A DNA stretch of 64,000 nt from Lysobacter antibioticus (GTDB taxonomy: Bacteria > Pseudomonadota > Gammaproteobacteria > Xanthomonadales > Xanthomonadaceae). Both the position numbers and the translations under genes were made by a program. Shown here piece after piece: positions 9,189-17,587 of the stretch; within the stretch, counting starts at the first letter, position 1, and each line of letters starts with the position of its first letter. Below the pieces are notes generated by a model. The model was not told the DNA's origin. It made no database searches and saw only the letters and a list, made by a program, of their open reading frames with translations. The stretch is from positions 25,523 to 89,522 of the forward strand of contig NZ_JMTZ01000002.1 of NCBI RefSeq assembly GCF_000731095.1, in the 5' to 3' direction.

Positions 9189-9254
9189 TGCAACCTCCGG
9201 CGGCCGCTGCCGGCCCGATGATGGATTCGTCTGCCCAGTCCGGCGGCGACCGCC

Positions 9255-10499
9255 TCACTCCAGCCAGCGCCGGATGCGCTCGTAGACCTGCGGGTCGCCG
9301 AGCAGATCGAGATGATGCAGGCCATGGCCCACCCATTGCCGCGACTTGGGAATGCGCAGGTCGAAAACCGGGTCGGGATGATGCCCGAGCGCGCTGGCGA
9401 CCGGCACCAGGCCGTCGCCGCTGAGCCTGTCGATGCCCGCGTCCTTCGCTGCACCGTTCTTGTCGGTCGAAACCGCCACCGCGTAACTGCGCACGTGCGC
9501 GGGCAGCGGCACCGGCGTGCGCGCATCGCGGCGTCCGTCGCCCTCGTGCTTAGGCTTGCGCCAATCCGCGTCGAGCAGATTGCCGTGGCGCAGGTCCTGG
9601 ATGCCGGCGCTGCGGATCTTGCCGAGACGTGCGAACGGCGCGGTGTAGGGGCTGCGTCCGATCAGCATGTCGAACCAACTGCCGGCGCGTTCGAGCGGCG
9701 CACCGTGATGCGGCGTGCCGAGAAAAATCAGGCTGTCGAGCCGCTCCGGCCAGCGCAGCCCGGCGCCGGCGGCGGCATGGCAGGCGCTGCGCGCGACCAG
9801 GCCGCCCATGCTGTGGCCGACGATGGCGAAACGCTCCACCGGCACCGGCCACTCGCGCAACAGGCGCTCCAGACGCGCGGCGAACTCGCTGCCGTTGCTG
9901 GAGATGTGGCGGCCGCTGTTGTAATGCAGATAGACCGGCGTCCAACCGGCATCGCGCGCCAATGCCGCGGCATGGTCGTGGCTGTTCCAACGCCATTGCA
10001 GGTCGTTCATGCACAGGCCGTGCACCATCACCAACAGTTTTCCGGTCGCCTGCGGACAGGCTGCGGCCAAAGCCTTGCGACCCAGCCGCAAGGGCGTGCC
10101 GTCGCGGCGCAGGCGCATGCGGATCGCCAGCGGGTTGGCGGTCGCGGCCAGATGATCGCCGAGCACGCCGTTGAGCGCGCAGACCACGCCGTCGCGCTGC
10201 GGTAGCGAGTCGATCCGGTCCAGCAGCGGCGCGAACTGCGCGAGCGCCAGATCGAGGCCGTCGCCGACGAAACGGGCGATGCCGCGCACGCTGCGATAAA
10301 CCAATCCGCTGATGCCACGGGTCGGATCGCGCACCGGCGCGCCGAACGGGCCCGGCAAAGCGACGATGGTGGCGTGGACGGATTCGACCAGGTCGACCAC
10401 CCCGGTGATCGCGTCGATGGTCAGGCGGCCGATACCGCGCAGGTCCGCACCAGGGCCGTTGCCTGTGTCGGCCGGGGACGAGCGTTTCGGCATGAGCAT
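9255..10499 (-). CDS. Alpha/beta hydrolase (lipase-like)
   Basis: The 414-aa product has an alpha/beta-hydrolase domain from about 150 to 410. The oxyanion region is VMVHGLCMND, the nucleophile is in GHSMGG, GDGLVPV supplies the Asp and GLHHLDLL the His. The GHSMGGLVAR elbow followed by FLGTPHHG is typical of PGAP1-like lipases and esterases. The ~145-residue N-terminal part is helical and may bind a membrane or partner. No signal peptide is visible. The substrate is unknown, probably a lipid ester. Confidence 0.85.
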   Translation of the reverse strand: MLMPKRSSPADTGNGPGADLRGIGRLTIDAITGVVDLVESVHATIVALPGPFGAPVRDPTRGISGLVYRSVRGIARFVGDGLDLALAQFAPLLDRIDSLPQRDGVVCALNGVLGDHLAATANPLAIRMRLRRDGTPLRLGRKALAAACPQATGKLLVMVHGLCMNDLQWRWNSHDHAAALARDAGWTPVYLHYNSGRHISSNGSEFAARLERLLREWPVPVERFAIVGHSMGGLVARSACHAAAGAGLRWPERLDSLIFLGTPHHGAPLERAGSWFDMLIGRSPYTAPFARLGKIRSAGIQDLRHGNLLDADWRKPKHEGDGRRDARTPVPLPAHVRSYAVAVSTDKNGAAKDAGIDRLSGDGLVPVASALGHHPDPVFDLRIPKSRQWVGHGLHHLDLLGDPQVYERIRRWLE

Positions 10500-10622
10500 C
10501 CAACGCGCGGCAACGGGACCGCCAGCCTAGCGCAGTCGATGCCGACGGCGCATTCTGGGGTACGGCGACGACGCAGATCGACCCGGCCTGCGTCGGCCCG
10601 CCCCGCGAGGAGACGACGAACG

Positions 10623-11045
10623 ATGAACGACACCCACTTCGAAGGCGGCTGCCTGTGCGGCGCGATCCGCTATCGCGCGACCGCCGCGCCGTTGCGCGGG
10701 GTGATATGCCACTGCGGCCTGTGCCGCCGCCATTCCGGCGCGCCGGCGCTCGCTTTCGTGCATTTCCCGGCCGAGGCCTTCGCCTGGCTCGCTTCGCCGC
10801 CAACCTGGTACCGCTCTTCCGAATACGCCGAACGCGGCTTCTGCGCGAACTGCGGCAGCACCCTCGGCATGCGCGAAAGCGTGTTGGCCGATCGCGTGCA
10901 AGTCTGCATCGGCAGCCTCGACGAGCCGGAACGGGTAGGCGTCGACGACCACGTCTGGACCCGTTCGCAGTTGCCTTGGTTCGATACCGCCGACTCACTG
11001 CCCCGTTTCAGCAAGAGCAGTTCGGCGGTACCGTCCAAGGCCTAG
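10623..11045 (+). CDS. GFA (glutathione-dependent formaldehyde-activating) family protein
   Basis: The 140-aa protein carries the GFA zinc-site Cys pattern: GGCLCGA near the N terminus, CHCGLCRR at about 30-37 and FCANCGS at about 74-80. The family binds zinc; the founding member was linked to adduct formation between glutathione and formaldehyde, but most members have no proven activity. The start at 10623 gives a normal-length protein. It is divergent from the lipase-like gene. Confidence 0.85.
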   Translation: MNDTHFEGGCLCGAIRYRATAAPLRGVICHCGLCRRHSGAPALAFVHFPAEAFAWLASPPTWYRSSEYAERGFCANCGSTLGMRESVLADRVQVCIGSLDEPERVGVDDHVWTRSQLPWFDTADSLPRFSKSSSAVPSKA

Positions 11046-11080
11046 GCGCCGTCGCGCGACGCCAGGCCCGCATCACCCGC

Positions 11081-11788
11081 TCAGGGCTTCGGCGCGATCA
11101 TGCTCTGGAAATAATCGATCCCCTGACCCCAGGCGCCGCCGTGTTGCTGGGCGATCTTCTGCACCTGCGCGCCGGTGGCGCCCTTGCTCCAGTCGCCCTG
11201 CCATTCCAGCATCACCGCCAGCCAGGTCACCGGCACCGCGCCGGCCTGGATCATGCGCTGCACCGCCATGTCGTGCGATTCGTGCGAGACATCGCCGCTG
11301 GCGTCGACGACCACGTAGACCTCGTAGCCGTCGCGCAGCGCCGACAACACCGGCAAGGTCACGCAGCTGTCGGTCCACAAACCGCTGACCAGCAGCTTCT
11401 TGCGGCCGGTCTTGCGCACGGCCTCGCGGATGCGCGGGTCCTGCCAGGGGTCGATCGCGGTGCGGTCGTAGGGCACCAGCTCCGGACGCGCCTGGGTCAG
11501 TTGCTTGAAGAACGGGCCGCCGAATTTCTCGGCGCTGATCGTCGCGTACAGGGTCGGCACTTCGAAGGCTTTCGCCGCCTTGCTCAAGCCCTCGGCGTTG
11601 TTGATCAGCTTGCCGACCTCGATCGACTGCACCGAGAACACGAACTGCGGCTGGTAGTCGACCATCAGCACGACGCTGTTTTCCGGGGTCAGCGGGGTGC
11701 GGATGTCGGCATGGGCCGGCAGGAACGCAGCGGCGAAGAGCAAGCTCGCGGCGATCGACCGCCGCATGAAAGCCGTGGACAAAGACAT
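11081..11788 (-). CDS. Exported isochorismatase-family hydrolase
   Basis: The 235-aa product has a signal peptide (residues 1-27, ending AHA) followed by a cysteine hydrolase fold. Visible family residues are the Asp of MVDYQPQF, a Lys in the GRKKLLVSG strand, and the nucleophile Cys in GLWTDSCVTLP. It resembles the YcaC group of the isochorismatase superfamily, whose substrates are often unknown amides. Export is unusual for this family. The start at 11788 is chosen because it opens the signal peptide. Confidence 0.8.
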   Translation of the reverse strand: MSLSTAFMRRSIAASLLFAAAFLPAHADIRTPLTPENSVVLMVDYQPQFVFSVQSIEVGKLINNAEGLSKAAKAFEVPTLYATISAEKFGGPFFKQLTQARPELVPYDRTAIDPWQDPRIREAVRKTGRKKLLVSGLWTDSCVTLPVLSALRDGYEVYVVVDASGDVSHESHDMAVQRMIQAGAVPVTWLAVMLEWQGDWSKGATGAQVQKIAQQHGGAWGQGIDYFQSMIAPKP

Positions 11789-11958
11789 GACGAATTCCCA
11801 TCGCAGCACTGGAGGCCGATTGGCCGGTGCCGGATACGGTACGCATGCGCGCCGATGACGACGGCGCCAGTTCCCGCGATTTCGCTGGAGCCAGTGGCGC
11901 GATGCCAGCGAAGGCATTCAAGGACAGGAGCGGCTTGCCGCCCCTGTCCTCGAGTCGA

Positions 11959-12129
11959 TCAAAGACTGCGGAACAAAGACCCGATCAGCAGCAGGACGAA
12001 GCCCAACGCCGCCAGCCAGAACGCGAAGCCCGCGAGGAACGGCAGATAGCCCAGACGCGCGGCGATGCCGGCGCCGCCGGCCAGCAGGGCAATGAAGAAG
12101 ATGGGAAAGCTGGGCGGGGTCAGACGCAT
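11959..12129 (-). CDS. Small membrane protein, 56 aa
   Basis: This 56-aa protein consists almost entirely of two hydrophobic helices (about 8-27 and 30-52) with an Arg at the tight turn and a basic tail. A TGAGG ribosome site lies upstream of the ATG at 12129. Function is unknown. It is followed on the same strand, after a gap, by the exported isochorismatase-family gene. Confidence 0.65.
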   Translation of the reverse strand: MRLTPPSFPIFFIALLAGGAGIAARLGYLPFLAGFAFWLAALGFVLLLIGSLFRSL

Positions 12130-12209
12130 AGGGAACCTCAATGACGGTAGACGGATGCAGGTGCGCGCCAGTTTTGCGCTGGTTCTCGCTGGCTTTGGGC
12201 TGGCTTGCG

Positions 12210-12347
12210 CTAGGCCCGGGCGAGGCTGGCGATGAGGGCGGCGATCACGGCCAAGATCGACGCGACCGTCAAGGCGGCCACCAGCGAGGCCGACGGCGCA
12301 CGCCCGTGATCGTCTTGCGGAGTTTGCTTGTCCGATTTGCCACTCAT
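12210..12347 (-). CDS. Small single-span membrane protein, 45 aa
   Basis: The 45-aa product has a polar N terminus (MSGKSDKQTPQDDHGR) and one hydrophobic helix from about 20 to 42. The start at 12347 is preferred because AGGAG lies 8 nt upstream; a longer frame to 12458 exists but lacks a ribosome site. Function is unknown. Confidence 0.55.
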   Translation of the reverse strand: MSGKSDKQTPQDDHGRAPSASLVAALTVASILAVIAALIASLARA

Positions 12348-12738
12348 GCCGTTGGCTCCTGCCATGCCGATACCTGCATGAGGGAATGCACACGAATCGT
12401 GCCAACGGCGCAGACGCGCGAGAGCCACCAACGGCGCGCTCAGCGACACAAAGCACACTAGTCGGCGGAGGCGTCAAAACCGCTTATCACGTCACATTTT
12501 GACCCGCGCCGTCCGCAATCACAGACGCTGTCACAGCCGGATTCGCCGTCGGTTCTCGACTCGGTGGCATAAGCACATAACCGCAACGGCGGGTCGCGCC
12601 CTCGCGGCCGCCTTACAATGCCGACCGCCTCACGGTTTGCCGGGTGATAGTGTGGCGGTCCGACGCCCGGCTTCGGAGTGGCGCCGTGCCGCGCCGCACG
12701 GCCTCGCCTCTCCCGCACAGCCACGCCCACGACGGTCC
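12348..12738. other. Intergenic region upstream of metN
   Basis: The stretch separates the 45-aa membrane protein gene (minus) from metN (plus). It holds an inverted repeat GTCAAAA (12473-12479) / TTTTGAC (12497-12503) with a 17-nt centre, a candidate operator or promoter element. It also holds CGACACAAAGCACACT (12444-12459), which recurs at 28114-28129. No S-box or other methionine riboswitch was recognised, and no metJ-type AGACGTCT box was seen. Confidence 0.4.
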
Positions 12739-13746
12739 ATGATCCAATTCCAGCAGGTCCATAAATCGTTCCGCGTCGGCGGTCACGAGGTGCCGGCCTT
12801 GCTGCCGCTCGATCTCGACATCGTCGAAGGCGAGGTGTTCGGCATCATCGGCCACTCCGGCGCCGGCAAATCGACCCTGATCCGGCTGATCAACGGCCTC
12901 GAGCGCCCCAGCGGCGGCCGCGTGCTGGTCGACGGCGAAGACGCCAGCGCGCTCGACGGCGCCGGCCTGCGTGCCCTGCGCCAACGCATCGGCATGATCT
13001 TCCAGCACTTCAACCTGCTGTCCTCGCGCACGGTAGCGGCCAACGTCGCCTTTCCGTTGGAACTGGCCGGCACCCCGCGCGCCGAGATCGCCGCCCGCGT
13101 CGCCGAGTTGCTCGCCCGCGTCGGCCTGAGCGCGCACGCCGACAAGTACCCGGCGCAGCTGTCGGGCGGGCAGAAACAGCGCGTCGGCATCGCCCGCGCC
13201 CTCGCCTGCCGCCCGCGCATCCTGCTCTGCGACGAAGCCACCAGCGCGCTCGACCCGCAAACCACCGCCTCGGTGCTGGCGTTGCTGGCCGAGATCAACC
13301 GCGAACTCGGCCTGACCATCGTCCTGATCACCCACGAGATGGAAGTGATCCGCCGCGTCTGCGACCGCGTCGCCGTGCTCGACGCCGGCCGTCTGGTCGA
13401 AAGCGGCCCGGTCGCCGACGTATTCCTGCACCCGCGCCATCCGACCACGCGCCGCTTCGTCTCCGAGGCCGAGCATGTCGACGAAGGCGGCCTGCATCGC
13501 GATTTCGCCGCCGTGTCCGGGCGTTTGCTGCGCCTGACCTTCATCGGCGAGCACACCTACGAACCCCTGCTCGGCCGGGTCGCGCGCGAGACCGGGGTCG
13601 ACTACAACATCCTCGCCGGCCGCATCGACCGCATCAAGGACACGCCGTACGGCCAGCTCACCATCGCCCTGGTCGGCGGCGACAGCCATGCCGCCATCGC
13701 CGCGCTCGGCGCGGCCGGTGTGCACGTCGAGGAGATCGCGCGATGA
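12739..13746 (+). CDS. metN: Methionine ABC transporter ATP-binding protein
   Basis: The 335-aa ATPase has a Walker A motif GHSGAGKST at about 38-46, signature LSGGQKQR, Walker [13 protein letters not shown] and a switch His in LITHE. The C-terminal ~90 residues form the NIL (ACT-like) domain typical of MetN, which senses methionine and inhibits transport. It powers import of D/L-methionine with MetI and MetQ. The stop overlaps the metI start (ATGA), showing translational coupling. Confidence 0.95.
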   Translation: MIQFQQVHKSFRVGGHEVPALLPLDLDIVEGEVFGIIGHSGAGKSTLIRLINGLERPSGGRVLVDGEDASALDGAGLRALRQRIGMIFQHFNLLSSRTVAANVAFPLELAGTPRAEIAARVAELLARVGLSAHADKYPAQLSGGQKQRVGIARALACRPRILLCDEATSALDPQTTASVLALLAEINRELGLTIVLITHEMEVIRRVCDRVAVLDAGRLVESGPVADVFLHPRHPTTRRFVSEAEHVDEGGLHRDFAAVSGRLLRLTFIGEHTYEPLLGRVARETGVDYNILAGRIDRIKDTPYGQLTIALVGGDSHAAIAALGAAGVHVEEIAR

Positions 13747-14426
13747 GCCCGAACCCCGGTTGGTTGCAACACCTCGACGCCGGCAAGTGGGCCGAGATCG
13801 GCCAGGCCACGCTCGACACCTTGCTGATGCTCGCCGGCGCCCTGCCGCTGACCCTGCTGATCGGCCTGCCGCTCGGCATCGCCCTGTTCCTGACCGGCCC
13901 GCGCCAGCTGCGCGCGCAGCCGCGCCTGTACGGCGTGCTGTCGCTGGTCATCAACATCCTGCGCTCGGTGCCTTTCATCATCCTGATGATCGTGATGATT
14001 CCGCTGACCCTCGCGGCGATGGGCACCTCGCTCGGCGTGCGCGGCGCGATCCTGCCGCTGGTGGTCGGCGCGGCGCCGTTCTACGCGCGATTGGTGGAAA
14101 CCTCGCTGCGCGAAGTCGACCGCGGCATCATCGAGGCCTGCCAGGCGATGGGCGCGACGACGCGGCAGATCGTGTTGCGCGCGCTGCTGCCCGAAGCGCT
14201 GCCCGGGCTCATCGCCGGCGCCACGGTGACCACCGTCGCCCTGATCGGCTATACCGCCATGGGCGGCGCGATCGGTTCCGGCGGCCTCGGCGACCTCGCC
14301 TACCGCGACGGCTATCTGCGCTCGCATACCGACGTGGCGGTGGTGACGGTGCTGCTGTTGCTGCTGCTGGTGCAGGCGTTGCAGACGCTCGGCGACAAAC
14401 TCGTGGCGCGCTTCAGCCGACGCTGA
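13743..14426 (+). CDS. metI: Methionine ABC transporter permease
   Basis: The 227-aa inner-membrane permease has about five hydrophobic segments. The coupling region [20 protein letters not shown] contains the EAA-type motif that docks on MetN. It overlaps metN by 4 nt and is followed by metQ after 39 nt. Confidence 0.95.
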   Translation: MSPNPGWLQHLDAGKWAEIGQATLDTLLMLAGALPLTLLIGLPLGIALFLTGPRQLRAQPRLYGVLSLVINILRSVPFIILMIVMIPLTLAAMGTSLGVRGAILPLVVGAAPFYARLVETSLREVDRGIIEACQAMGATTRQIVLRALLPEALPGLIAGATVTTVALIGYTAMGGAIGSGGLGDLAYRDGYLRSHTDVAVVTVLLLLLLVQALQTLGDKLVARFSRR

Positions 14427-14465
14427 GCGGCCGCTCCAAGCTATCGAATCGATCGAGGACGCAAG

Positions 14466-15260
14466 ATGAAAAAGCTGATGGCCATCCTGGCCCTGACCGC
14501 CGCGGGCCTGAGCGGTTGCGGCGGCGGCAACGACCCGGCGTCGCAAAAGCTCACCGTCGCCGCCACCGCGGTGCCGCATGCGGAAATCCTCGAAGTGGTG
14601 AAGCCCCTGCTGGCCAAGCAGGGCGTCGAACTCGAGGTGCGCGTGTTCAACGACTACGTGCAGCCCAACGACCAAGTGGCGCAGAAGCTGCTCGACGTCA
14701 GCTATTTCGAGACCGAGCCCTATCTCGATTCCTACAACCGCAGCCGCGGCACGAAGCTGACCACCATCGTCGGCGTGCACATCGAGCCCTTCGGCGCCTA
14801 CTCGCGCAAGTTCAAGTCGCTCGACGCGCTGCCGCAGGGCGCCGACGTGGTCATCCCCAACGACCCGAGCAACAACAGCCGCGCCCTGATCCTGCTGCAC
14901 AAGTCCGGGGTGATCCAGCTGCGCGACCCGAACGATGCGCTGGCGACCCTGCGCGACATCACCGCCAACCCCAAGCAGCTCAAGTTCCGCGAACTCGATG
15001 CGGCGATGCTGCCGCGCATCCTCGACCAGGTCGACCTGGCGTTGATCAACACCAACTACGCGCTCGACGCCGGCCTCGACCCGACCAAAGACGCGCTGGC
15101 CATAGAAGGCCGCGACTCGCCCTACGTCAACTTCCTGGTCGGCCGTCCGGACAATCGCGACGACCCGCGGGTCAAGAAGCTCGCTGCGGCGCTGACCGGC
15201 CCCGAGGTCAAGAGCTTCATCGAGAAGAAGTACCGCGGCGCGGTGTTGCCGGCGTTCTGA
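14466..15260 (+). CDS. metQ: Methionine-binding lipoprotein
   Basis: The 264-aa substrate-binding protein has a lipoprotein signal (MKKLMAILALTAAGLSGCGG, lipobox LSGC). The NlpA-type fold shows VAATAVPHAEILE at the start and a late ALINTNYALDAGL hinge. It delivers methionine to MetNI in the periplasm. The three genes are in the standard N-I-Q order, and a strong hairpin follows the stop. Confidence 0.95.
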   Translation: MKKLMAILALTAAGLSGCGGGNDPASQKLTVAATAVPHAEILEVVKPLLAKQGVELEVRVFNDYVQPNDQVAQKLLDVSYFETEPYLDSYNRSRGTKLTTIVGVHIEPFGAYSRKFKSLDALPQGADVVIPNDPSNNSRALILLHKSGVIQLRDPNDALATLRDITANPKQLKFRELDAAMLPRILDQVDLALINTNYALDAGLDPTKDALAIEGRDSPYVNFLVGRPDNRDDPRVKKLAAALTGPEVKSFIEKKYRGAVLPAF

Positions 15261-15271
15261 GCACGCCCGAC

Positions 15272-15302
15272 TCGCCTCGCGTGTCGCCGGCACGCGAGGC
15301 GA
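15272..15302 (+). terminator. Terminator hairpin after metNIQ
   Basis: A 12-bp perfect stem (TCGCCTCGCGTG with CACGCGAGGCGA, 7-nt loop) starts 11 nt after the metQ stop. There is no clear T tract. It separates the methionine operon from the peptide/YcaO operon. Confidence 0.65.
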
Positions 15303-15760
15303 CTCCAACCCACTCGGGTCCGCCAACGGCTGCGCAATGCAGCCGGAGCGACAGCGTCACGCATCGACCTGCTAAGCCATGGCATCGGCCCCGCGATGCG
15401 TGCGGATAGAAGACTCATCGACGCAAGCGCAAGATGCGCGGCGAATTCGCGCCCGATCGCGAACGGGCAAGCAATGCCCGGAGTCGCCGATCCGGGCCGG
15501 CCGCCTTCGTCTCCGGCCCGCCCATTCAGCCATCCCGACATCCGGCCCTCGGCCGGTACAGCGCCGGCCTTGGCCCAGGCGTTTCCGAAACTGGGTCCGA
15601 AGTTTCACAACCGATGAGATCGGCGCCCGAACCGAGATTGACCGTGCTCCCAGCCGCCCCGTATAGCTGGCGCGCGGGCCGCCGGGCTCGGTCGCTAGCG
15701 TCGAGCGCCCCGGCTTGCTGCATGGAACTTCCGCAAGTCACATCACAACGAGGGATTGTT
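15303..15760. other. Long leader before the peptide/YcaO operon
   Basis: No convincing gene was seen. The frames at 15379-15666 have shadow composition. The region ends in a candidate promoter at 15638-15667 and a ~90-nt untranslated leader to the first peptide, whose ribosome site is AGGG at 15751-15754. Confidence 0.5.
15638..15667 (+). promoter_or_regulatory. Candidate sigma70 promoter of the peptide/YcaO operon
   Basis: TTGACC (15638-15643) and TATAGC (15662-15667) are separated by 18 nt, close to the consensus -35/-10 arrangement. They lie about 95 nt upstream of the first peptide start. Confidence 0.5.
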
Positions 15761-15898
15761 ATGAAGAAGACGATCGAGATATTCATCATCAAGTCGCGTC
15801 CGGTCTTGATCGATGCCACCAAGGCGATCACGGCCCAGGGCATCACGCCGGTGCTGACGCCGCAGGAGAAAGAACTCCTGGAGAAGCTGGCGAAGTAA
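15761..15898 (+). CDS. Putative RiPP precursor peptide A, 45 aa
   Basis: This 45-aa peptide starts MKKTIEIFIIKSRP and ends TPQEKELLEKLAK. It aligns without gaps to the 45-aa peptide encoded 217 nt downstream, with 22 of 45 positions identical: MKK, I5, I9, KS, P14, L16, A19, K21, Q26, P30, TP, EK, L40 and the final KLAK. It has no Cys, one Ser and several Thr and Lys. A YcaO gene follows both copies, which makes a substrate role likely. This is inference; no known precursor family was recognised. The ribosome site is AGGG, 6 nt before the ATG. Confidence 0.7.
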   Translation: MKKTIEIFIIKSRPVLIDATKAITAQGITPVLTPQEKELLEKLAK

Positions 15899-16115
15899 CC
15901 GGGCCGCATCGCGCGGCCGACTCCGGTGCGCCGGCGGCCTGCCGCGAGCCGCGACGAGCCATCAACCGCCATAAGCGATTCGGCGCCGACCCTGGACCTT
16001 GCCTAGGACCTTGCGTATCGCCGGCCCGCAAGCGGGCGGATTCGCGGGGACCGCCATCGTCGAACGACTCGGCGCGTCGCACCAACCTGCAACGACACCA
16101 CCTCAAAGGGACCGT

Positions 16116-16253
16116 ATGAAGAAGCTCATCGGCACGACCATCGTCAAGTCCGTCCCGCATCTGCTCCTCGCCAACAAGATCGAGCAGAACCAGGACGTCA
16201 AACCGGCGCCGACGCCGGAAGAGAAAGCCATCCTGGACAAGCTGGCGAAGTAA
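16116..16253 (+). CDS. Putative RiPP precursor peptide B, 45 aa
   Basis: The second 45-aa peptide starts MKKLIGTTIVKSVP and ends TPEEKAILDKLAK. The length equals that of peptide A and the gapless similarity runs the whole length, strongest at the N terminus (MKK-x-I) and in the last 13 residues. The middle (about 17-32) differs most. There is no Cys. The ribosome site AAAGGG precedes the ATG. A strong hairpin lies between this gene and ycaO. If this is a precursor, the conserved ends could be recognition parts and the variable middle the product, or the conserved KLAK end could itself be modified; the sequence cannot decide. Confidence 0.7.
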   Translation: MKKLIGTTIVKSVPHLLLANKIEQNQDVKPAPTPEEKAILDKLAK

Positions 16254-16273
16254 GCCCGGCTTCCATCCTGAGC

Positions 16274-16312
16274 GAACGGGCGGCACGAACCCAGGTTCGT
16301 GCCGCTTCGTTC
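16274..16312 (+). terminator. Attenuator-like hairpin between peptide genes and ycaO
   Basis: GCGGCACGAACC (16280-16291) pairs perfectly with GGTTCGTGCCGC (16294-16305); the outer arms GAACG and CGTTC extend the stem. A short T-containing stretch (TTCGTT) follows. It lies 21 nt after the second peptide stop and ends before the ycaO ribosome site AAGGAG at 16323. Such a structure would lower ycaO expression relative to the peptides or stabilise the upstream mRNA. Confidence 0.7.
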
Positions 16313-16336
16313 CGGCACCCCGCAAGGAGCGACTGC

Positions 16337-17587
16337 ATGATTCCGCTGGAGCGAGAGCGATCGCTGGCCGACGCCGAACGCGTCATCCGCAGATTCGTAA
16401 GCGAGCAGGGCTGGCGCATACGCACCCAGACGCACGGCGAGCGCTTGCAGTCCACCGTCTGCACCCTGCACGACGGCGACGACGAGGTCATCGCCAGCGG
16501 CTTCGGCAAGGGCGACGGCGAGGCGGCCCGGGTCGGCGCCATCTACGAAGCGGTCGAGCATCTGTACACCAACGCACCGCCTGCCGGAGAACGCATCGAT
16601 TTCGTACGCTCGATCGATCTGTTCCGCGACCCGCGCTATGCCGGGCTGCCGTTCCTGTCGGCGTTCGCGCAGAACCCGCAGCAGCGTCTGGCGTGCCGAA
16701 CCTATCGCCCCTTCTTCGGCGACGCCGCCGACGTGCCGGCACCCTTGTTCCTGACGTTTCCGAACTACCTGGACCAACTTCCGGCCGAGGACGACTTCGA
16801 CTACTCCAGCGTCATCCGCTATGGCTCCAACAGCGGCATCGCGATCGGCGCCAGCGTCGAAGAAGCCGCGGTGCACGCGATCGGCGAATTGGTCGAGCGC
16901 GATTCCTGGTCCTTGTTCCTGGTCGCGCACTACCTCGGCGAGCCGGCCAGCCTCGGCAGCGTAATCGATCCGCGGTCGCTGCCGCCGCAGGTCGCCGCGA
17001 TCCACCAGGCCGCCAGCGCTCAGCTCGGGCGCGGCATCGTCCTGATCGAGGTGACCAGCGACCTCGGTTTCCCCGCCTTCATCGCCACCACCGACCGGAT
17101 CCTCGACGACGAAGTGGTGTACCCGAGCGGCTTCGGTGCGTCCTTGTACGCCGCCCATGCCGCCATCCGCGCATTGACCGAACTGGTGCAATGCGTCGGC
17201 ATCCGCGAGCAGTTGCCGAGCATGCACGAGTACAGCCGCCTCGCCCTGGAGGCGTTGGCCGAATACCCGAAGCTCAGGGACTGCGCTTACTTCCAGGTAT
17301 CGGCCGAGCGGCTCGAAACGGTCGAATGGTCGCATCCGACGCGCGAGGTCCAGACGCCCAAGGCGCTGCTGCGCGAGATGGTGACCCTGCTGCAGCACAA
17401 GGGTATCCACCTCTACCACGCGATCAACCATCGCCAGGGCGATGACTTCTGCGTGGTCAGTTGCGTGTCCTTCGAGCTCGAACGCTTCCTGCTGGTCGCC
17501 TCGGGCATCGCCATGGCCCCCGGCAAACGCGGCATGGATCTGCTGGCCGGCAAGCTGCAGGTGCCGGCGCTGGAGCGCACCGACTAG
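16337..17587 (+). CDS. YcaO-family peptide-modifying enzyme
   Basis: The 416-aa protein shows the three YcaO ATP-binding signatures. SGFGKGDGEAARVGAIYEA at 54-72 has E71 (E74 follows). SNSGIAIGA (164-172) is followed by HAIGELVERD (180-189) with E184 and E187. RALTELVQ (278-285) has E282 and Q285. YcaO enzymes use ATP to activate peptide backbone amides and form azolines, thioamides or amidines. The C terminus (QVPALERTD) lacks the PxPxP tail of azoline-forming cyclodehydratases. No E1-like, ocin-ThiF, TfuA or dehydrogenase gene lies next to it. AAGGAG sits 8 nt before the ATG. The two 45-aa peptides upstream are the probable substrates. Its stop abuts the stop of the convergent hydrolase with no spacer. 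Confidence 0.88.
   Translation: MIPLERERSLADAERVIRRFVSEQGWRIRTQTHGERLQSTVCTLHDGDDEVIASGFGKGDGEAARVGAIYEAVEHLYTNAPPAGERIDFVRSIDLFRDPRYAGLPFLSAFAQNPQQRLACRTYRPFFGDAADVPAPLFLTFPNYLDQLPAEDDFDYSSVIRYGSNSGIAIGASVEEAAVHAIGELVERDSWSLFLVAHYLGEPASLGSVIDPRSLPPQVAAIHQAASAQLGRGIVLIEVTSDLGFPAFIATTDRILDDEVVYPSGFGASLYAAHAAIRALTELVQCVGIREQLPSMHEYSRLALEALAEYPKLRDCAYFQVSAERLETVEWSHPTREVQTPKALLREMVTLLQHKGIHLYHAINHRQGDDFCVVSCVSFELERFLLVASGIAMAPGKRGMDLLAGKLQVPALERTD

Noticed and set aside
13602..15326. A 574-codon minus-strand frame antisense to metIQ
   Set aside because: It has Gln/Arg/His-rich shadow composition opposite well-supported transporter genes.
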